Positions 1-4,772 of a stretch of DNA of 5,705 nt are shown one piece after another. The stretch covers positions 1-5,705 of the forward strand of contig JAUPKV010000454.1 of the NCBI GenBank assembly GCA_030837265.1, read 5' to 3'. The first letter of the stretch is position 1; every line of letters starts with the position of its first letter. Made by a program: the position numbers and the translations under genes. Under the pieces are notes generated by a model. It worked only from the letters and a program-made list of their open reading frames with translations, ran no database searches and was not told the DNA's origin. Source of the stretch: Methanobacteriota archaeon. GTDB lineage: Archaea > Halobacteriota > Methanosarcinia > Methanosarcinales > Methanosarcinaceae.

Positions 1-518
1 TGGCTGTATTCTATTCGGTGGTGTTTCTGGGTTTTTTCCTTCTCTGCAAGGGCTACGAGTACTACCTCATCGAGCCCGACTCCCCAGATTGCAACCGTTG
101 GGACTACAGGCAGACCGAGCAGTTCAAAAAGTTTGTCTATATCGACAAGGATCCCTAAATCTGCAGCCAGATCGACCTGGTTTAAGGCGATGACCATAGG
201 AATTTCAAGTTCTAAAAGTTGCAAGGTAAGGTACAGATTCCTTTCAAGCCTGCTCGCATCCAGAACATTTATGATTATATCCGGCTTATCCTGAATCAGA
301 AATTTTTTGGTGACCTTCTCGTCTTCATTTGTAACTCCAAGGGAATAAATTCCAGGCAGGTCAACTACGTCAATAGTTTTTCCCCGAGCCTTAACAATTC
401 CTCTTTTAAGCGCAACAGTGGTGCCGGGGTAGTTTGAGATCTCAACGCCTACACCGGTAAGCCGGCTGAAAAAAACACTTTTTCCGACACTTGGATTGCC
501 TATGAAGGCAATTGTCAT
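1..518 (-). CDS. feoB: Ferrous iron transport protein B (FeoB), N-terminal G domain, truncated by window edge
   Basis: FeoB is the membrane protein that imports Fe(II); its cytoplasmic N-terminal GTPase domain drives or gates the permease part. Only the first 172 codons are in the window, and the gene continues past base 1. Counting from the ATG at 518, the G motifs are in order: G1 GNPSVGKS (7-14), G2 around NYPGTTV (29-35), G3 DLPG (53-56) and G4 NQVD (113-116). The G5 area reads PTVAIWGVGLDE (140-151), without the usual Ser-Ala. The membrane part is not visible. The frame is open upstream to about 623, and GTG codons at 590 and 584 are alternative starts. I prefer the ATG because the G domain starts right after it, as in other FeoB proteins, but no Shine-Dalgarno precedes it. 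It follows the metalloregulator gene on the same strand (117 nt gap, or 45 nt from GTG 590), probably in one transcript. Family call is very sure; start is not. Confidence 0.95.
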   Translation of the reverse strand, partial: MTIAFIGNPSVGKSVFFSRLTGVGVEISNYPGTTVALKRGIVKARGKTIDVVDLPGIYSLGVTNEDEKVTKKFLIQDKPDIIINVLDASRLERNLYLTLQLLELEIPMVIALNQVDLAADLGILVDIDKLFELLGLPVVPTVAIWGVGLDEVVLVALAEKEKTQKHHRIEYS

Positions 519-635
519 TTCAGAGGAGGGGTTATCGTTACTTGAATTTACAGATGTAGAGCCTACGCTAGGAATTAAAATCACATCCACATTTAATTTG
601 CTCTGTATTGGCTCTTTGCCTGCTCAATTTCGACT

Positions 636-1310
636 CTAGATTCGGTTATTACTTGGAGTTATAAAAATTTTCTTTGCAATATCTCTTCCAAGTGCAACTT
701 CCGACCCCATTGCTATAACCGAAATGCAGCCCTGCTTTTGCTTACGCCTGACTTCAAGATCTTCTCCGGTCAGGATGCCCAGGGAGCTCAGGCGCTCCTT
801 TGTTTCCCTGGGGAGGGCTACTCGGGCCACTTTACCGATACTTCCTTCTTCCATCTCATCAAGAGGAACGAATTCACTCTCTCGTTTGAGGTTGTTTTTA
901 TCTATATTGATCGAGTGCCCGTCAGGGCAATATTCGGGGCGCCCCATAAATTCATAAATCTTCTCAAGTACCAGGTCGGACACCGCATGCTCTAGCTCGC
1001 AGGCTTCTTTGTGAGCTTCCTTCCTATCAAAACCAAGGATATCAACCAGAAAAGTCTCTAGCACCTGGTGCTTCCTTTTTATTCTGATGGCTTCATCAGT
1101 CCCTTTTTCTGTCAATTCGACCCCCTGATAAGGCGTATACTCCACAAGTCCGGAGGAATTTAGTTTTTTCACCATTTCCGTCACGCTAGGTGGAGATACG
1201 TTAAGTTCTTCAGAAATCTGTTTAGTTTTTGCCGGGCTCCGATTCTTTGTGATAAGGTAAAAGATAGTCTCAAGATATTCTTCGAGCCGATCCGTATTCA
1301 TTAATACCAT
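636..1310 (-). CDS. DtxR/IdeR-family metal-dependent transcriptional repressor with FeoA-like C-terminal domain
   Basis: This 224-residue iron- or manganese-sensing repressor has the full three-part DtxR layout. A winged helix-turn-helix occupies about 7-75 (ISEELNVSPPSVTEMVKKL is the recognition region). A metal-binding dimerisation domain spans about 76-140, and an SH3/FeoA-like domain about 146-216. By alignment from memory with Corynebacterium DtxR, the ligands H79, E83, H98, C102, E105 and H106 correspond to H81, E85, H100, C104, E107 and H108 here. The DtxR Met10 position is Glu (E11), as in MntR. A C-P-D-G-H motif sits at 128-132. The retained Cys and the feoB neighbour favour iron over manganese, which is inference. 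A second in-frame ATG at 1301 (residue 4) is better spaced from the G-rich GGCGGG than the ATG at 1310. An iron-box-like palindrome upstream suggests autoregulation. It is not a stand-alone FeoA, because the FeoA-like part is fused to the DNA-binding domain. Confidence 0.95.
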   Translation of the reverse strand: MVLMNTDRLEEYLETIFYLITKNRSPAKTKQISEELNVSPPSVTEMVKKLNSSGLVEYTPYQGVELTEKGTDEAIRIKRKHQVLETFLVDILGFDRKEAHKEACELEHAVSDLVLEKIYEFMGRPEYCPDGHSINIDKNNLKRESEFVPLDEMEEGSIGKVARVALPRETKERLSSLGILTGEDLEVRRKQKQGCISVIAMGSEVALGRDIAKKIFITPSNNRI

Positions 1311-1336
1311 CCCGCCAGCAAGAGCTGGCCTCAGAC

Positions 1337-1357
1337 CCTAATATTAGGTCAACCTAA
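1337..1357 (-). promoter_or_regulatory. Iron-box-like operator, two interlocked palindromes
   Basis: On the plus strand TTAGGTCAACCTAA (1344-1357) has perfect six-base arms TTAGGT/ACCTAA. A second perfect 12-bp palindrome, CCTAATATTAGG (1337-1348), shares the central TTAGG. The TTAGG/CCTAA half-sites are those of the DtxR/IdeR iron box (consensus TTAGGTTAGSCTAACCTAA), here with a 4-nt rather than 9-nt spacer. Three half-sites could hold two repressor dimers. The site lies 27 bp upstream of the DtxR-family gene and over the predicted transcription start, fitting iron-dependent autorepression of the regulator-feoB transcript. Binding is inferred. Confidence 0.75.
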
Positions 1358-1373
1358 AAATAGAACTTCTTGA

Positions 1374-1381
1374 ATAAATAA
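1374..1381 (-). promoter_or_regulatory. Probable TATA box of the metalloregulator-feoB promoter
   Basis: The minus strand reads TTATTTAT preceded by the A-rich GCAAAAA, a reasonable archaeal BRE/TATA arrangement. The usual 25-26 nt spacing puts transcription start near 1352, inside the palindromic operator, and leaves a leader of about 40 nt before the start codon. Predicted by pattern only, in an AT-rich stretch. Confidence 0.5.
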
Positions 1382-1410
1382 TTTTTGCTAAACGGATGGA
1401 AAATTATTTG

Positions 1411-1438
1411 AAAAAAAATTCCTGGAAATTTCAGGAAT
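1411..1438 (-). terminator. Hairpin plus U-tract terminator of the acetyltransferase gene
   Basis: Read on the minus strand, ATTCCTG (1438-1432) and CAGGAAT (1424-1418) form a perfect 7-bp stem around a 7-nt loop, followed directly by eight T residues ending at 1411. The stem begins within the last codons and includes the TGA stop (1433-1431). This resembles an intrinsic terminator and separates the gene from the metalloregulator promoter just downstream. Confidence 0.7.
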
Positions 1439-1997
1439 CAATTGACTTTAGTACTGCAATTTCATTACAGTCCGGAAATTTGGGACACCTCAAACAACCA
1501 GTCCAGATTTTCCGGGGAAGGCTGTTTTTATCTACAATTTCAAAGCCCAGAGTCGCGAAAAACTCAGGCACGTAAGTAAGGGCAAAGACTTCCTTCATAC
1601 TAAGCTGTCGGGCATCCTCAAGACAGGCAGATACAAGCTTTGAGCCGATTCCTTTTCTTGAGCATACGGGTTTTACGGCAAGGGCAAGTATCTCTGCCAG
1701 GTCTATCCAGACAACGTGAAGGGCACAACAGCCTACGACTTCACCATCAGTCTCATATACATAGTAATCCCTGATGCTCTCATACATCTCACTCAAGGAA
1801 CGGGCAAGCATGAGCTCATCCTTGGAATAAGAACTGATAATTTGTTTCATTACAACTACATCAGTTACCCTGGCTTTTCGAATCAATTTATATTTCCTCT
1901 GAACTTGAATTTGATTTTCATTAACGTTTTTAGAACTATTATTCTGAACATGTGCCATTCTGAACATATGCCATTCTGAACATATGCCTTCTATCAT
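1431..1997 (-). CDS. GNAT-family N-acetyltransferase, ArgA (N-acetylglutamate synthase)-like
   Basis: The GNAT fold runs from about residue 37 (KLIRKARVTDV) to 157. It matches the short ArgA-like family (COG1246 type): ALHVVWIDLAEILALAV (92-108) closely resembles the same strand pair in mycobacterial ArgA. The acetyl-CoA loop is SRKGIGSKL (113-121), with Ser where the family usually has Arg or Gln at the head of RxxGxG. TYVPEFFATLGF (141-152) is the typical helix-strand near the C-terminus, followed by a Cys cluster CLRCPKFPDC (C168, C171, C177) seen in many members. Such enzymes transfer acetyl from acetyl-CoA to an amino group, glutamate in ArgA; the substrate here is unproven, and nothing nearby belongs to arginine synthesis except, perhaps by chance, tRNA-Arg. 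The start is uncertain. Residues 1-16 or so are encoded by 16-bp tandem repeats and look unlike a folded domain. ATGs at 1967 and 1958 are alternatives; none has a good Shine-Dalgarno. Confidence 0.9.
   Translation of the reverse strand: MIEGICSEWHMFRMAHVQNNSSKNVNENQIQVQRKYKLIRKARVTDVVVMKQIISSYSKDELMLARSLSEMYESIRDYYVYETDGEVVGCCALHVVWIDLAEILALAVKPVCSRKGIGSKLVSACLEDARQLSMKEVFALTYVPEFFATLGFEIVDKNSLPRKIWTGCLRCPKFPDCNEIAVLKSIDS
1941..1988. repeat. Three tandem copies of a 16-bp repeat over the start region of the GNAT gene
   Basis: The plus-strand unit ATTCTGAACATATGCC occurs at 1957-1972 and 1973-1988, identical, and at 1941-1956 with one change (ATATG to ATGTG). On the minus strand each unit carries an ATG, and each junction creates another. 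Because 16 is not a multiple of 3, each copy is read in a different frame. The ATGs at 1967 and 1958 keep their frame relative to the gene body whatever happens to the outer copy. Likely a slippage-type repeat; a regulatory role is not shown. Confidence 0.9.
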
Positions 1998-2084
1998 ATT
2001 ATAAGCTGCGAGACCATTCCTTTCAGATAATAATTTCTCTATAATTATTAAGATTTTTCCGGATTAAACGAAACTTGCCTCTTT

Positions 2085-2098
2085 TTCTGAACATTCAG
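2085..2098. promoter_or_regulatory. Small palindrome related to the 16-bp repeat, between tRNA-Arg and the GNAT gene
   Basis: TTCTGAACATTCAG contains the palindrome CTGAA-CA-TTCAG (2087-2098). Its first ten bases, TTCTGAACAT, are identical to the core of each 16-bp repeat unit at 1941-1988, giving four copies of this 10-mer within about 155 bp upstream of and over the GNAT start. It could be a regulator-binding half-site or chance similarity. No known regulator is recognised. Confidence 0.3.
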
Positions 2099-2105
2099 TT
2101 AAATT

Positions 2106-2111
2106 AAAAAA
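2106..2111 (-). terminator. U-tract terminator after tRNA-Arg
   Basis: A run of six T on the minus strand begins seven bases past the tRNA discriminator base, followed by AT-rich sequence. Such short U-tracts are the usual archaeal termination signal after stable RNA genes. No separate hairpin is seen apart from the tRNA itself. Confidence 0.55.
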
Positions 2112-2117
2112 GTTTAG

Positions 2118-2192
2118 CGGGCGCGAAGGGATTTGAACCCCCGATTTACAGCTTAGGAGGCTGCCGCCATATCCGGGCTAGGCCACGCGCCC
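2118..2192 (-). tRNA. tRNA-Arg, anticodon CCT
   Basis: The minus strand folds into a complete 75-nt cloverleaf. The acceptor stem is GGGCGCG/CGCGCCC and the D stem GCC/GGC. The anticodon stem is GCAGC/GCTGT, with loop CTCCTAA placing CCT at positions 34-36. The variable loop is AAATC, and the T stem GGGGG/CCCTT has a TTCAAAT loop. The discriminator base is G. The CCT anticodon reads the AGG arginine codon. No CCA is encoded at the 3' end (next bases CTA), so it is added after transcription, as usual for many archaeal tRNAs. No intron is seen. A U-tract follows; a TATA-like element lies upstream at about 2260-2265. Confidence 0.97.
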
Positions 2193-2336
2193 ACAAGACA
2201 ATTTCTAAAGGAAACAGTCATTCAACTGTCTGCAGAACCTGTATTTCCGGAAGGCATCCTTTATAGGAACATTAGACCTATATCTAATTATCGCTCTGAA
2301 CCTCGTAAAAGCCGCCCAAAACAAGATAACTTATTT

Positions 2337-2350
2337 GGAAAGCTTTAAAT
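2337..2350 (+). promoter_or_regulatory. Probable BRE and TATA box of the bioY-ecf operon
   Basis: GGAAAG (2337-2342) followed by CTTTAAAT (2343-2350) is a good archaeal purine-rich BRE plus TATA box. The usual spacing places transcription start near 2372, so the BirA-like palindrome (2355-2384) would lie at about -17 to +13, a classic repressing position. TTAAATAT at 2433-2440 is a competing candidate with a poorer BRE. Confidence 0.55.
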
Positions 2351-2354
2351 CTAA

Positions 2355-2384
2355 TGTAAACCATCCGTTTGTATTAGGTTGACA
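2355..2384 (+). promoter_or_regulatory. BirA-type biotin operator upstream of bioY
   Basis: TGTAAACC (2355-2362), a 14-nt spacer and GGTTGACA (2377-2384) form an inverted repeat with seven of eight arm positions matching. The published BirA operator consensus, described for bacteria and some archaea, is TTGTAAACC-N14/15-GGTTTACAA, so both half-sites and the spacing agree. Its position in front of a biotin transporter gene makes chance unlikely. It requires a BirA biotin ligase with an N-terminal DNA-binding domain elsewhere in the genome, which this window cannot show. Confidence 0.8.
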
Positions 2385-2430
2385 ATACTCTCTAATCAGG
2401 TCACAATACCCTTTATTAGATGGACATTCC
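2373..2430 (+). repeat. Three degenerate direct repeats at exact 21-bp period in the bioY upstream region
   Basis: ATTAGGTTGACAATAC (2373-2388), AATCAGGTCACAATAC (2394-2409) and ATTAGATGGACATTCC (2415-2430) start exactly 21 bp apart. Copy 2 matches copy 1 at 11 of 16 positions and copy 3 matches it at 12 of 16. The first copy contains the right half-site of the BirA-like operator, so copies 2 and 3 may be further weak half-sites on the same DNA face (two helical turns apart). Confidence 0.6.
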
Positions 2431-2516
2431 TGTTAAATATCCTTTATTTAGCGGGCTATTTAACCGACGGATAAGAAGATTAAGAGTAATTAGTGTTCCT
2501 TAAAAATAAAAATGAC

Positions 2517-2521
2517 AGAGG
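2517..2521 (+). promoter_or_regulatory. Shine-Dalgarno AGAGG that favours a GTG start for bioY at 2529
   Basis: AGAGG ends 7 nt before the GTG at 2529, good spacing for base pairing with the 16S rRNA 3' end. The upstream in-frame GTG at 2493 has only a weak AAGAG before it. This is why 2529 is chosen as the bioY start. Confidence 0.55.
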
Positions 2522-2528
2522 AAGAAGT

Positions 2529-3092
2529 GTGCAATTAAAACAGAGTAAGTCCTATTCATCCCAAACTCCCGAACTGAGAATGATGGTCTTTGCATCCCTA
2601 TTTGCAGCTCTTACTGCCGCAGGCGCTTATATACAAATTCCTATTCCGTTTTCTCCCGTACCTGTCACACTTCAGGTATTCTTTGTCTTGCTTGCCGGTT
2701 GCATCCTGAAAAGTAAATGGGGAAGCCTTAGTATGATAGTATACTCTCTTCTTGGCATTGCAGGGCTTCCTGTCTTTGCAGGAGGCAGTTCCGGGATAGG
2801 GGTGCTTCTTGGGCCTACTGGCGGGTACATAATCGGTTTCATCCTGGCTGCTTACAGTATAGGAAAACTATCCGAGAAAACTGAAAAATCTACCAGATCT
2901 CCTCTGCTAGTCAATACTCTTAACATGAGCGCAGGAATCTTTGTTATTTATTTATGTGGAGTTCTTCAGTTGATGATAGTGGCACAGATCGGGCTCGGAG
3001 TAGCTTTAACTCTCGGTGCTATCCCTTTTCTGCCAGGGGAGATCGTAAAAACAGCGGTAGCTACATATATTGTTTCAAATTATGAACTATAA
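2529..3092 (+). CDS. bioY: BioY, biotin-specific S component of an ECF transporter
   Basis: BioY is the membrane protein that binds biotin and delivers it through the ECF energising module. From the GTG at 2529 it is 187 residues with about six hydrophobic segments (roughly 20-36, 45-61, 67-83, 94-110, 134-153, 157-182). Family motifs are IPIPFSPVPVTLQVFFVLLAG (37-57, given here as a region), GPTGGY (95-100) and PGEIVK (169-174). The last corresponds to the PGDxxK motif whose Asp and Lys contact biotin in the Lactococcus BioY structure; here Asp is Glu (E171) while Lys (K174) is kept. The start could also be GTG 2493 (12 residues more), or an ATG at the MMVFA segment just before the first helix. 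It is first in an operon with two ATPases and a T component, preceded by a BirA-like operator, so biotin uptake under biotin control is the natural reading. Methanosarcina need biotin for pyruvate carboxylase. Confidence 0.95.
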   Translation: MQLKQSKSYSSQTPELRMMVFASLFAALTAAGAYIQIPIPFSPVPVTLQVFFVLLAGCILKSKWGSLSMIVYSLLGIAGLPVFAGGSSGIGVLLGPTGGYIIGFILAAYSIGKLSEKTEKSTRSPLLVNTLNMSAGIFVIYLCGVLQLMIVAQIGLGVALTLGAIPFLPGEIVKTAVATYIVSNYEL

Positions 3093-3126
3093 CATTCAAT
3101 TTAAATTTTTTTCTGTTCAGATAAAT

Positions 3127-3951
3127 ATGATCAAGCTTGATGAAGTAAGTTACAGTTATCCTGATGGAACCCCTGCACTAGAAAATATAAATCTGGTGAT
3201 TAGCAAAGGGGAATTTGTAGCGATAATCGGGAAAAATGGCAGTGGTAAGTCCACGCTTGCTCTGCATTTCAACGGGCTTCTCACACCTCAGAAAGGCAAG
3301 GTAACGCTGAGGGGTATGGATACACATGATTCTTTTAAACTCCCTCAAATTCGGCAGGTGGTGGGTATCGTATTTCAGAACCCTGAGACCCAGTTTGTTG
3401 GTAGGACCGTTGAAGAAGACCTGGCTTTCGGCCTGGAAAACCTTTGCCTTCCTACTGCAGAAATCCGCAGGCGTATTGATGCGATCCTTGCCGATACAGG
3501 GCTTGAAAAATACAGATATCGCTCCCCAAAAACTCTGAGCGGGGGACAAAGACAATGTGCGGCAATAGCAGGGGTTCTTGCAATGGAACCCGAATGCTTG
3601 GTTTTTGATGAAGTAACTTCAATGCTTGATCCGAATTCCGGAGCAGCTATTTTAGAACGTATTAAAAAACTCCGGAGAAATGGAAAAACTGTAGTTTATA
3701 TCACTCATAATCTCGAAGAGCTTTATGCTGCAGATAGGATTATTGTGATGGAAAAAGGAAAGATAATGCTTGAAGGGAAACCTGAAAGCATTTTTTCGGA
3801 CCCTGTGTTTCAGAAGCTTGGATTTAGTCTACCTTCCATGCTTGAGCTTGCAGCCCGTTTGAAAACTTGCGGAATTGAAATTCCCTGGGATAAAATCTCT
3901 TCACCCCATAGCTTTGCAGAGGAGATATGTCAATTATTCTTGAAAACGTAA
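3127..3951 (+). CDS. ecfA1: ECF transporter ATP-binding protein A1 (CbiO-like)
   Basis: This is the first of two ABC ATPases that power the ECF importer from the cytoplasmic side. From the ATG at 3127 it is 274 residues. Motifs in order: Walker A GKNGSGKST (35-43), Q-loop VFQNPETQF (82-90, Q84), signature LSGGQ (137-141), Walker B CLVFDE (157-162) with catalytic E162, D-loop SMLDP (165-169) and H-loop H194 (YITHN). All nucleotide-binding residues are present. The residue two past LSGGQ that is usually Arg (LSGGQxQR) is Cys here (LSGGQRQC), an unusual but non-catalytic change. The C-terminal tail (about 225-274) is typical of EcfA proteins. The frame extends upstream to TTG 3070 and ATG 3082, but those would overlap bioY and add residues before the first beta strand (MIKLDEVSYSY). 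The gap to bioY is 34 nt without a clear Shine-Dalgarno, so translation may be coupled. The 3' end overlaps the next gene by 25 nt. Confidence 0.96.
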   Translation: MIKLDEVSYSYPDGTPALENINLVISKGEFVAIIGKNGSGKSTLALHFNGLLTPQKGKVTLRGMDTHDSFKLPQIRQVVGIVFQNPETQFVGRTVEEDLAFGLENLCLPTAEIRRRIDAILADTGLEKYRYRSPKTLSGGQRQCAAIAGVLAMEPECLVFDEVTSMLDPNSGAAILERIKKLRRNGKTVVYITHNLEELYAADRIIVMEKGKIMLEGKPESIFSDPVFQKLGFSLPSMLELAARLKTCGIEIPWDKISSPHSFAEEICQLFLKT

Positions 3952-4763
3952 ATTTTTCCTACTCCAGGAATACTCCACTTGAGACCTCTGCATTAAAAGA
4001 GATTAACCTGAAGATAGAGAAAGGGGAGTTTATAGGAATTTTGGGAGAAAAAGGTGCAGGCAAATCAACCCTTCTAAAAATGTTTAACGGACTGGTAATT
4101 CCCGATACAGGATCTGTGAGGGTGGATGGTCATAACCCTTCGTCAAGAGAGGCAAGGCATAGGGTAGGCATGGTATTTCAACAGCCAGCAGATCAGCTAT
4201 TTTGCAGGACTATATACGACGAAATAGCATTCGGCCCTCTTAACTTCGGGTACTCGAAAAAAGAAACAAAAGAAAGGGTTCTTGAGGCTCTTGAAGCTGT
4301 TTCTCTTGACAGGGCAATGCTTTACAAAAACCCATTCCGGCTTAGTGGAGGGGAAATGCAACGTGTAGCGCTCGCAAGCGCTCTTGCTCTCAAACCGGAT
4401 TATCTCGTACTGGACGAGCCCATAACAGGACTTGACCCAATTGGGAAAAGAGAGATCCTTGAGACTTTAAAAAAGATAAACGATTTGGGAACTGCAGTTA
4501 TAGTAGTAACTCATAACTTAAAAGGATTTTTTCCCCTGCTTCAAAAAATAGTGCTTGTAAAGGAGGGAGAGATAGCTTTCCAGGGAAGCAGAGACGATTA
4601 TCTCAAAACCGGTTGTGGTCCTCTTCCACCCATTGCATCCATTATGCGGGAACTCAAAGACAGGGGCTTGCCAGTCAATCCTGCCTTATTTACTTTGGAA
4701 GATGCTTTTGAAGAGATACTGAGAGTGAAATCAATAATTGAAAGGGATCGTGAAAATAAATAA
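3927..4763 (+). CDS. ecfA2: ECF transporter ATP-binding protein A2 (CbiO-like)
   Basis: This second ABC ATPase, 278 residues, should form a heterodimer with the preceding one and couple to EcfT. Motifs: Walker A GEKGAGKST (40-48), Q-loop VFQQPADQLF (83-92, Q85), signature LSGGE (139-143) followed by the standard MQRVALA, Walker B YLVLDE (159-164) with catalytic E164, D-loop TGLDP (167-171) and H-loop H196 (VTHN). All catalytic residues are present in both ATPases, so two working ATP sites are possible. LSGGE in place of LSGGQ is common in this subfamily. The ATG at 3927 lies inside the end of ecfA1 (25-nt overlap) and is preceded by AGAGGAG ending 2 nt before it, so translation is probably coupled to ecfA1. 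The extended C-terminus (about 225-278) is highly charged at its end. An 82-nt gap with tandem repeats follows before ecfT. Confidence 0.96.
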   Translation: MSIILENVNFSYSRNTPLETSALKEINLKIEKGEFIGILGEKGAGKSTLLKMFNGLVIPDTGSVRVDGHNPSSREARHRVGMVFQQPADQLFCRTIYDEIAFGPLNFGYSKKETKERVLEALEAVSLDRAMLYKNPFRLSGGEMQRVALASALALKPDYLVLDEPITGLDPIGKREILETLKKINDLGTAVIVVTHNLKGFFPLLQKIVLVKEGEIAFQGSRDDYLKTGCGPLPPIASIMRELKDRGLPVNPALFTLEDAFEEILRVKSIIERDRENK

Positions 4764-4772
4764 CCGAGAATG

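Larger units (their letters stand above)
2193..2528. other. Divergent intergenic region between tRNA-Arg and bioY
   Basis: No convincing gene lies here. For the tRNA, the minus strand has TATAAA at 2265-2260, which would give a leader of about 45 nt. A palindrome ATTAGA-CCTATA-TCTAAT spans 2271-2288. For bioY, the plus strand holds a BRE/TATA element (2337-2350), a BirA-type operator (2355-2384) and three 21-bp phased repeats (2373-2430). A second TATA candidate, TTAAATAT, is at 2433-2440. The pentamer ATTAG or its complement occurs six times between 2271 and 2419. The leader of bioY would be about 120-157 nt from the first promoter. Confidence 0.7.

Noticed and set aside
219..437. Plus-strand open frame of 72 codons
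   Set aside because: It lies opposite feoB, whose G1-G4 motifs prove the minus-strand frame; this one shows no recognisable domain.
519..635. Separate small feoA gene between the regulator and feoB
   Set aside because: The open sequence here is only an in-frame upstream extension of feoB and has no FeoA-like residues; the FeoA-like domain is fused to the regulator.
1716..1979. Plus-strand frame of 87 codons opposite the GNAT gene
   Set aside because: No domain, and the minus-strand GNAT frame carries clear ArgA-like motifs.
1941..1988. LexA/SOS-box-like GAACATATG in the 16-bp repeats, or a mini CRISPR array
   Set aside because: The LexA box needs GAAC-N4-GTTC and the second arm is missing; archaea lack LexA. 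The units are contiguous with no spacers, so it is not CRISPR.
2028..2050. AT-only hairpin TAATAATT/AATTATTA followed by TTTTT on the plus strand
   Set aside because: It resembles a terminator, but no plus-strand gene ends there and an all-AT stem is weak; likely chance in AT-rich DNA.
2385..2528. Riboswitch in the bioY leader
   Set aside because: No known biotin riboswitch class and no convincing multi-stem fold; the operator explains regulation better.
3178..3555. Minus-strand frame of 125 codons and plus-strand frame at 3326-3538
   Set aside because: Both overlap ecfA1 in other frames; ecfA1 has all ABC motifs and they have none.
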